64,000 nucleotides of DNA from positions 32,050,469 to 32,114,468 of the forward strand of contig CM043942.1 of NCBI GenBank assembly GCA_014529385.2, written 5' to 3'. The translations under genes were made by a program, and so were the position numbers. A model generated the notes under the pieces. It was not told the origin of the DNA and made no database searches. It was given only the letters and a program-made list of their open reading frames with translations. Of the stretch, positions 56,803 to 64,000 are shown piece after piece. Origin of the DNA: Adiantum capillus-veneris. Its lineage: Eukaryota; Streptophyta; Polypodiopsida; Polypodiales; Pteridaceae. Position 1 is the first letter of the stretch. Every line of letters starts with the position of its first letter.

Positions 56803-58110
56803 ATGGTTGACAATAACCAAGAGAGTAGAATGAAGATTGATAACTTTGATTTTGCACATGAAGGTGCTAATGATGATTCCCCCATGTTTGTCAATTATCT
56901 TGTTACTAGGTTGCAACAAGCTATGGGCAACCCTCCTTTGCAAGACGAAGTTACTCAACAACTTTGGGCTTATGGGATTTTCCTTCCTCTCCAAGAGGAG
57001 AGAGAGCTTAGGAGGCCTCTTGAAGACTCTCTCCCACACGAGAGGAGGAATCCAAAGAACGAGAAGGTGATGAATCCCTAAGTTCCTCTGAAGATGTGGC
57101 TCCAAGAAGACGATGGTCTAGACAATCGCCAACTCTTCCCAAGAGGAAACGTTCAACCCACAATCCTTCTCCTCGTCACTCTGAAAGGGAAGAGAGGAAA
57201 CAAAGGAAGAAAATGGCAGGAAAGAGGTCACCCTCTTCTCCTTCTTCTTCATTTCCTCATCTTCGGATGAAAGCTATGGCTATTCTCCTAGATAATACAA
57301 GAGGGGAGGACATTCCAAATCTTACTCTGTATGGCGAAGTTCACAAAAGCTCAATAAGTTCAAAGAGGGAGGAAAGAGTATCTCTTTTCTCACCTATGAT
57401 GGCACCTTTGGTGCCACTGACAAAGTATTGGCCTTTATCCAGCAATTTGATGCGGCCTTTGGAGATGAGGGCTTCACGGAGTCCTCCAAGCTACACGATG
57501 TAGCTATGCACTTCCAGAAATCATCTTGTCAATGGTGGCCTAGCCTTTGTGGTAATAGCAAAGCCCCAAAGACATGGAAAACTCTACGAGTTTCCATCAT
57601 GAAGCCATTCCTTGCAAGTGATGCAAAGGACAAAGTGCTTACCGAATGGTGCAGTTTGAAGCTTCTCTCTCATGAGTCTATCCACAAATATATAGACATG
57701 TTTTGGGATTTACATATCAAGGCTACTATCTTTCAAAAGATAGACTTTGCCGAGCAAAAAACTATCTTGCCGAGAAAAATTGTTACTTTTGCCGAGAAAA
57801 AGTAACAATTCTGTGTGGGATTACCTGAAGAGATTGTCGAGTATGTCAACTCTCAATAGCATGGTTCTATCACCAAAGTTATCCACCACACCATGGCTGC
57901 TTCGTGCATCAATATCCAATAAGGGGCTAGACGAAATGTCAAGCCCATGGAAAACAAATACAAAAGTGATGCAAAGGGGAAAACCAATGCCCAAAATTAT
58001 TCCCAAGGAAATTCCAACAACAACAACAACAACCATTGGTCCAAGGAGTAGGGAGTTTACAAAAGGTAAAAAAAAACTCTCACCTGAAGATCTTGAAGCT
58101 TTTTGAAAGT
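56803..58110 (+). pseudogene. Broken gag of chromovirus 3
   Basis: From the ATG at 56803 the protein follows the intact gag at 14218 for about 90 codons, ending at a TAA near 57081. Later pieces are the Arg/Ser-rich region (57096 on) and a capsid segment (57428-57805) with FIQQFDAAFGDEGF and HKYIDMFWDLHIKA. A local repeat of TTGCCGAGAAAAA-like words near 57745-57800 disrupts the frame. A knuckle follows at about 58115-58160 (CFKCGEQGRGYRSC), where His is replaced by Arg. Confidence 0.82.
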
Positions 58111-59394
58111 ACCATAAGTGTTTTAAGTGTGGGGAGCAAGGACGTGGCTATCGTTCTTGCCCCAAGAGAAATGCTCATAATGAGACTCCTAGAGCTTCCA
58201 CCATCGAAGCTCCAAGAGGATGCTCATTGCAAAGGATCACCTCTCTCCTATGCTTGGGGAAAGGTAAGGGAGCATGATGCCTTCATATTTTTTGAGCCTG
58301 GCTCTACTCACAACTTCATATCAACAGAGTTGGCCACCAAGTTGGGCATTCCAGCTTTTGAGATGGAAGATTCCATAATTGCTGATATACTGCTTTCAAG
58401 GGACAACAAGCCTCCGTTACTCCCTTGATTGGTAAGTTGAGGCTTTGTGTCCAAAGCTATGTCAACAAAGAAGAATTTTTCATCTCTCCTCTTCAACATG
58501 AGGATGCTATGCTATGGGCACCATGGTTCAACTGCATAGCCGCCAACATGAAGTTCCCTAAAAGGAGAATCTACTTCACCTACAAGGAAGAGAACGTGTA
58601 TATAAATGCTAGTGGGTCTGGTGGTATTATACCACTTGTAAATCCTCCTAATTTTGATAAATCAATGAAGAGTTCAATTTTTGCGTACATGATTTTTGTT
58701 AAAGAGTCCCTAAAAGATCCTAATGTTTCATCAAAAGTAAATGGTAGGAATCAAGAAGAGTTAGAGGGGATGATGACCATCAAATTGAGATCCTACCAAG
58801 AAGCTCACCGCCTAACAAGCCTCCTTATTGAGTTTCCCAAGCTCAACAAGAGGAGATCATGAGGCAAGTACAAGAATTGATAGACAAAGGGATGGTGAGG
58901 CCTAGCTCCTCTCCCTTTTGTTCTCCACTCCTTTTAGTGAAAAAGAAAGATGGTACATAGCACATGTGTGTGGACTATCAAGCTCTAAACCATATCACTA
59001 TCAAAAATAGATTTCCCGTGCCTTGGGTAGAAGATCTGTAAGATAAGCTAGACGGATCTACCTACTTCAATAGGATTGACCTTAAAAGTGGCTATCATCA
59101 AATAAGGATAGTGGATGAAGATATCCTAAAGACGTGTTTTGTACAACATTTGGCCTTTATGAATGTCTAGTCGTACCTTTTAGCTTGACTAATGCACCAG
59201 TGATGTTTAATCGTCTGATGGAGAAAATCTTTAGACTCTATCATAAATTCATTGGAGTGTTCTTTGATGATATCATCATCTACTCCAAGTCCTTGGAGGA
59301 ACACGAGAAATATCTCCAAGTTATTTTCAAGCATTGATGGAGAACAAGTTTTTTCTCAACCAAAAGAAAACAAAGTTAGGTTTTTTCTCACCAT
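58111..59394 (+). pseudogene. Protease and partial RT of chromovirus 3, cut by a nested element
   Basis: The protease frame reads FFEPGSTHNFISTELATKLG, with Glu in place of the catalytic Asp (58294-58296). RT remnants follow: [22 protein letters not shown] then a stop, NRIDLKSGYHQIRIVD, and VFFDDIIIYSKSLEEHEKYL. Several stops match those of chromovirus 2 in position (after the KKDGT/KKYGT word), so some damage predates the separation of the two copies. Homology ends abruptly at about 59394, where another LTR starts. RNase H and integrase are absent. Confidence 0.85.
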
Positions 59395-59514
59395 TGTCAC
59401 TCACCGCTCTATGCTCCTGCCGTGGAGGATTCCTTGCCGCGAAGAAGAAGGAGACGCCGCTACGTCGCGCTCAACCGCTTCACCGCCGTCGTGCCGCCGC
59501 AATGTTCGATCGCA

Positions 59515-59545
<31 letters not shown>

Positions 59546-59858
59546 ACACACACACAAGGAGGTGAAGAATAAGAAGATGGAGATGGAGATGGAGCAAGAG
59601 CACTCTTCTATTGCACAAATGAGAGAATGAGTGAATTTTAGGTTTAGTTGGCTTTTATATGAGCTCACCCCATTCACACTTGGGCGCCCATGCTTAGCCA
59701 ACTAATCCCTTGAATGTCCCGGTTAGAGTGCGCCTCTCATCGGTGATCACTCTTACCCTTTTCCTATTGGTCCGACAAGCCCGGTACCTGACTCTACCAA
59801 ATACATAATACACGTCTGTCGTAGGTGATGGGGTGTCCGTGAGCCGTGAGGGTTAACA
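59395..59858 (-). repeat. 3' LTR (464 bp) of the minus-strand element
   Basis: On the plus strand it runs from TGTCACTCACC to GGTTAACA, giving TG...CA ends. The purine tract GGAAGGGGGG lies just upstream on the minus strand. It contains a short (CT)n(CA)n tract near 59515-59550. The TTTTATATGAGC word near 59655 may be TATA-like on the plus strand, but that is not the sense strand. Confidence 0.7.
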
Positions 59859-61229
59859 TGCCCCCCTTCCTGATGTAGATTCCGTCCTCGGAAGCTATTG
59901 AGTTGAAGCTCGTTCGTCGAGGTGGAAGAGTATTTGAGATGAATGTCCTTAGCCTTCTTCAGTCACTGCAAAATCAAACAACATTGGCACAGTAATTGCA
60001 TTCTCATAAGTGATTAAAAAGCATATGCAGTTTTAGGTAGACAAATTGATTGGTAAAAGAATTTCAAACAATTTGTCAGCAATGAACATTAAATTGCAAT
60101 GTAATCAAATGCATAAACAGATGTAAAGGTAAAAATTAAACAAGTCTGGGGTCGCTAATTTGACGGTCGAAAGGCACTAGAGATCGAATATTAATACCAT
60201 GGGTAAGCTTCTTAATTTTCTGTGGTCAATTAAGTTGTTTAATCGCGAGAGCCAAGTATTCATGTTCGAGGGCTGACTAGAGGCTATATCTAGAAGACCT
60301 TGTAGTTAAGCTACCATAAAAGGAATTTCTCACGAAATCATCGCCTGACTGATTACTTTTTCTTTGACCCCCCAAAGTCTTTTCACAGTGATTCAATTTT
60401 GATGTGTGTGCTTATTTTGTATGCCTTGGGTTTTTTTGCTTTTCAAGTAAAAGCGCGCATACTGGGAACCTCTAGGGCTCTAGTACTATAGGCAATACAT
60501 GTGAGTGAAGTACCAAATCAAGCTGAGATTTCTCTTCCAGCTTAAGATTTTACAGTGTGGCACTTTGATTTTTTGTTTGTTCATTTTCAACATTTTAATT
60601 TTGTAACTTTGGGGGGTCATATAACACTGATACACCTCCCCAGGCTCATCACACTAGTAAACTCCCTTTATAATACTTAAGCTAAAGGTCAATAGGGTCA
60701 AGCCCACTAGAAATCCCTAGTACATTTCACACAATGCTACCTAAATCGGATTAAGAACCCAAATAACCATTAATTATTAGGAAGGCATTCCCCATGGTAT
60801 TAAGAGAAGACTCTAACACCTAACTTGGTCAAACTAGTTTGTCGGACTGCTTGATTTTTAAACCTAGACAAGTGATTATGACAAAAAATTACATTGAATT
60901 AAATGTTTGATACTAAGAAAATGCGGTGAATATTAGGCTACCAATCACAATTAAAGCTGACAATCATAGATGCAAAAAAGATAAGGGGCAATGCTAATAG
61001 ACAAGAAACACCTGTTTGTGTCTATGGTCGTGCTTGATTTGAAGAGTGAGTCGAGATAAAGATTCCATGAAGGTTTAAATCCTACCAATAGCAACACGCT
61101 CCTGTACACACTAGGAAACAAAAGGAATACCTCCAAGAGGCACATTAGTGGGAAAAGGTACCAACACTTATTGAACACAACAAAAAACATAAGGAACCCT
61201 AACCTAATTATTTACACTCCCCTAGAGAG
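59859..61229. other. 3' noncoding region of the minus-strand element
   Basis: No supported gene. TTTGACCCCCCAAAGT near 60361 is inverted at about 60606 (ACTTTGGGGGGTCA), a 14 bp inverted repeat spaced about 230 bp, possibly a small MITE or a stem. Everything else is AT-rich without repeats I can see. Confidence 0.5.
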
Positions 61230-61652
61230 TCAAGGGAATAGGATATTGTAGAGGTTGGGGGGAAACCCTAAGGCTAAACCCCTATCCTCATCCTCAAGAT
61301 AAACAAAGTCATCATCCATGAGACCATATGTGCCATCCGTGTAGTCGTGTAAATTTTCTTCTTCATCATAGGTGCCCATGTTTACTAAGAAGGTCACTAG
61401 ACGCCTATAGTCATCTTGGTCAAAAGGGTAGGCTTGTGCAATGGGAGAAACGCTATCTACTAAGTATGGATCAGACGTGGTCAAGAGACGTATCAGCCAT
61501 TCTAACTCCTCAAAATTTCTCTCACATGCTAGCGTACCTATCAAATCCCATTCACATGCAAGCACTGGAAAGACCATGTGAAATATTTCTGAAAAGTAAC
61601 GAGGGTACCTCTCACCCAAGGCAGGAGTGGATGACTCTAGCGTACTAGCCAT
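61230..61652 (-). CDS. Small acidic ORF (140 aa) of the minus-strand Ty3-like element, unknown function
   Basis: From the ATG at 61652 the frame is fully open to the TGA/TAG stop at 61230. The protein is rich in Glu, Asp, Leu and Tyr, with a strongly acidic stretch (GTYDEEENLHDYTDGTYG) near the C terminus and no signal peptide, membrane segment or Cys pattern. I recognise no family. It lies between the retropepsin ORF and the 3' LTR, a position where some plant Ty3 elements carry an extra ORF. It could be such an accessory protein or a captured fragment. Its intactness beside damaged neighbours is notable, but 140 codons can stay open by chance. Confidence 0.45.
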   Translation of the reverse strand: MASTLESSTPALGERYPRYFSEIFHMVFPVLACEWDLIGTLACERNFEELEWLIRLLTTSDPYLVDSVSPIAQAYPFDQDDYRRLVTFLVNMGTYDEEENLHDYTDGTYGLMDDDFVYLEDEDRGLALGFPPNLYNILFP

Positions 61653-61898
61653 ATCTGTACACGCAAATAGATGATGGTTAGAGTGCAAATATTACAAGGG
61701 TCGTGTTCTTGTGCATAATTTGTTTTTATGATTTGTGTTATGGCTCTTTCTCTTTTACTTTTTTATCTTGTTTTTGTGAGTATAAAGCTTAATATATACA
61801 TTCCCTAAGATCGGAGATTAAGAGGTCAGGGAGAAAGGTTGAGAAGGAAGCAAGTGAATGATGGATGTCCACAAACACTCCCCCCTTCCTTGGGTAGA

Positions 61899-63221
61899 TC
61901 ATACCGTTTGAAATGATGTCGTCACCCTTTGAAACCAATCGTTCCAGTTGGTAATAGGTGAGGATTTTTTCCAGTAGTTTTCTATTACCCTAGGTGCCTC
62001 GTCAAGTTGCAAGGGTGGTAAGATACTCTCCCAGGATCGAACTTGAAGTGGTTCATCAGGTGATTCTTGAACACTGGGAGGTGTGGATTCTTTTGTAGCT
62101 TCATGGAGGTCCACTACTATAGATGGAGGCTGTGTAGAAGCTTTTACCTCTATGGATGTATTACATGAGGAGCTAGAAGCTTCAGGGAACTCCCCCCTTC
62201 TTGAGCTAGGTGGAATAAATTGGTTTTGCCTTGGAGCCCAAACTAGCTCTGGACTAGGTGTGTAGCATTCTGTGATCTTTCCCTTCCCACGGTCTGCCAT
62301 TGGCTTTAGCGTTACACTGTTTGACTCATATGGGTTTGTTGTCGATAGGGAAGGACACATTTTACATTTAGGTACCCAAATTTGCTCATTTCCATCATAG
62401 TATCCTTGGGCTTCTAATAGTCGTTTTGGAATCCATCGTGATTTGGTCTTGAATCTCCTAGAGAGCGCTCTTGGTTCTCTAGGGAAATTTTTTCCTGAAA
62501 TGGATGGGAGGGTTGAGGTAGTTGAAAGTAAGGCCTTGGGGACCCATTGATATTTACTCTTAGGTCGTGCAGGTTGAGTACTTGCAATATTACTGCTTGC
62601 TGCAACTACAAGTGTTGAAGTGCTAGGTTCATGGGTAGCCGGCAAAGACGAGTTAACCACCTTGGCTTGTGAATGTTGGCTATCCTTCAACTTTGCTAGA
62701 GTTTGCAACGTGGGTGACTTTGCTTGAATGATAGGGGTAAGAGTCGGTGGTCGGGTCGTGACACTACCAGTATCCCAATCAATAGTGCATTTGGTTGCCA
62801 ACATCCACGTGCATCCCAGGTTTACGTTGCCTTCCATAGCTCCCGCGGGCATGACTAGAAACCTCTGCACTATGCTTCCATTGTCATAGACAATAGGGGT
62901 CTGCAGGACTCCAAGAATAGTAGTTTTCTTTTTATTAATGCCCTTGACTTGCATTGTACTTGGGGATAGGTTCGGTTTCCCTAATTGACACCAAACTCCA
63001 TAGGATAACAAATTGTGTTTAGCTCCCGTATCTAATAAGGCATTGTATAGTACTTTCCCATAGGGGCTATTTAGCTCAATTGGGTATCGTAGGGGTGGCT
63101 CAGATTCTAATGAGTCGTCATCTGTGTCCTCGAAAAATGCTTGCGTGATTCCTAGATTAGCCTCTCGTTGGCGTCTAAGACATTGTTGTCGTTCTCGAGC
63201 CTCAACTCTTGCTTGGATTTT
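61899..63221 (-). CDS. Retropepsin-like domain with Pro/Ser-rich tail, downstream of integrase
   Basis: The minus-strand frame continues directly from the integrase frame, separated only by a TAA at 63222. It begins with an Arg/Gln/Glu-rich helix (ARVEARERQQCLRRQRE), then LLDTGAKHNLLSYGVW, a canonical D-T-G-A aspartic protease active site (63021-63032). About 85 residues on is VNLGCTWMLATKCTIDW, which fits the later hydrophobic-Gly flap-side region of retropepsins. The remaining 240 residues are Pro/Ser/Thr-rich with repeated W-(I/V)-P-K words (YQWVPKALL, RWIPKRLL, IWVPKCK). Retropepsin normally precedes RT, so this position is unusual. There is no ATG at the start, so expression would need readthrough or an ancestral sense codon. 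Confidence 0.6.
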   Translation of the reverse strand, partial: KIQARVEARERQQCLRRQREANLGITQAFFEDTDDDSLESEPPLRYPIELNSPYGKVLYNALLDTGAKHNLLSYGVWCQLGKPNLSPSTMQVKGINKKKTTILGVLQTPIVYDNGSIVQRFLVMPAGAMEGNVNLGCTWMLATKCTIDWDTGSVTTRPPTLTPIIQAKSPTLQTLAKLKDSQHSQAKVVNSSLPATHEPSTSTLVVAASSNIASTQPARPKSKYQWVPKALLSTTSTLPSISGKNFPREPRALSRRFKTKSRWIPKRLLEAQGYYDGNEQIWVPKCKMCPSLSTTNPYESNSVTLKPMADRGKGKITECYTPSPELVWAPRQNQFIPPSSRRGEFPEASSSSCNTSIEVKASTQPPSIVVDLHEATKESTPPSVQESPDEPLQVRSWESILPPLQLDEAPRVIENYWKKSSPITNWNDWFQRVTTSFQTV

Positions 63222-64000
63222 TTAAAGCTCTGCTTGTTCCTTGACAGCCTTCTTTTGATGGATGGCTTGCAACTCTTCCTGGCTTAGAGGATCATAATAT
63301 CTTTTGAATTTACTCCCATTAAGGAATCCAATGGTTTCAAATCCATCTAGAGTCTCCACACGAATGGTACCTTTCGGGGTAATTTCACACACTCGATATG
63401 GTCTCTTACCAGCGTATTTCAATTTCTTCTTTTCATTACGTACCATGTACATAAGAACTTTATCACCAACCTTGATGTCTTTATCCTTTAAATGGCTATC
63501 AAACCACTTCTTTCTCCTATCCTTCTCCACTAGAGCATTTCGCATAGCTAATTGCCTCTCTTCATCTAGCCTTTCCAGGATATATAATCGCTCCACTAAG
63601 GGGTTACCATCCCAACCTTCTTGAGAAGCTACTCGAAGACTAGGAATGACAAACTCCCATGGCATAACTGCTTCTTGGCCATACACCATCTTAAACGGTG
63701 TGCAATTAATAGCAACTTTATACGTAGTACGATAAGCCCATAAAGCTGATGTAAGATTTAGGTCCCAATCAGTGCGATGAGCCTCGACTGTCTTTGTCAA
63801 AATGGAGATGAGAGTTTTGTTGGTACTTTCAGCTTGGCCATTTGCTTGGGGATAATAGGGTGTAGACTTGTGGTGAGATATCATGAAGTTTGATGTGAGT
63901 TCTTTTATTACTTCATTTATAAAATGAGTTCCATTGTCACTCACAAGTTCAAAGGGCATCCAAAACGTGTGATAATGTTCTCAAAGAAGAACTTAGTTGT
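63222..64000 (-). pseudogene. Ty3-type integrase, C-terminal two thirds (partial at window edge)
   Basis: The frame contains LVSDNGTHF (second catalytic Asp) and YYPQANGQAESTNKTL (catalytic Glu), then WAYRTTYK, the conserved region after the core. The C-terminal domain has KVGDKVLMYMVRNEKKKLKY and GKRPYRVCEI. The first catalytic Asp would lie beyond the window. Just before the ATG at 63959 the upstream frame reads FFENIITRFG and is joined by a one-base shift in a CCC-TTT run, so the gene is frameshifted here. It differs clearly from the chromovirus integrase at 41795 and has no visible chromodomain. Confidence 0.8.

Larger units (their letters stand above)
59395..64000 (-). mobile_element. 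Ty3-like retrotransposon on the minus strand, running off the right edge
   Basis: Its 3' LTR (59395-59858) interrupts the RT of chromovirus 3. On the minus strand, upstream of the LTR, are a purine tract, a noncoding stretch, an acidic small ORF (61230-61652), a retropepsin-containing ORF (61899-63221) and integrase (63222 onward). The rest of pol, gag and the 5' LTR should lie beyond 64000. If this is a single insertion, the right-hand flank should repeat ACCAT (59390-59394). Confidence 0.8.

Noticed and set aside
60361-60620. MITE defined by the inverted TGACCCCCCAAAGT
   Set aside because: The inverted match stops after about 14 bases and no target duplication is visible, so I list it only as an inverted repeat within the noncoding region.

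Overview
The window is nuclear DNA from a land plant with a large, transposon-packed genome. The evidence is Ty3-type LTR elements with a plant initiator-tRNA-Met primer site, a CACTA transposon, a plant-type LINE fragment, GT-AG introns and many very long (CT)n/(GA)n and (CA)n tracts. A fern or another large seed-free or gymnosperm genome would fit, but I cannot assign a species. I see no intact conventional host gene. Nearly all coding sequence belongs to mobile elements, mostly in decay.

Layout. 1-7669: old intergenic DNA with a small MITE, microsatellites and a rearranged LINE fragment. 7670-31891: one 24.2 kb CACTA (En/Spm-type) element on the minus strand, with matching 14 bp ends, a TTT/TTT target duplication, a TnpA-like gene (8340-9632) and a TnpD remnant (29854-30222). 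The empty version of its insertion site is preserved at about 52107. Inside it sit a tandem chain of Ty3 chromovirus parts (about 9977-20318: internal, LTR, gag plus deleted pol, LTR, gag) and a roughly 9 kb unit (about 20319-29400).

The 20.3-29.4 kb unit is the most unusual part. It has two plus-strand genes, one spliced with a Cys/His cluster and a basic tail and one FCP1/NIF-type phosphatase domain. They converge on a split minus-strand gene of about 850 codons with a Cys-rich region and a D/D/E-like nuclease pattern. The palindromic motif CCACTT...AAGTGG fills its flank, introns and intergenic spacer but not its exons. I interpret it as a decayed, possibly undescribed DNA transposon that carries a phosphatase.

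31892-45030: the CACTA right flank, then a Ty3 chromovirus (5' LTR 34559-36093, gag, protease, RT, RNase H, integrase, chromodomain, 3' LTR from 43454) that is broken by stops, frameshifts, a solo LTR and an internal duplication. 45036-59394: a second copy of the blocks at 3.2-7.7 and 31.9-36.4 kb, followed by a second chromovirus (LTR 55294-56394, then gag, protease, partial RT). Its RT is cut at 59394 by a minus-strand Ty3-like element (3' LTR 59395-59858, running off the right edge), in which a retropepsin-like domain lies downstream of integrase in the same frame.

All domain calls come from reading translated sequence by eye. No database search or alignment program was run.
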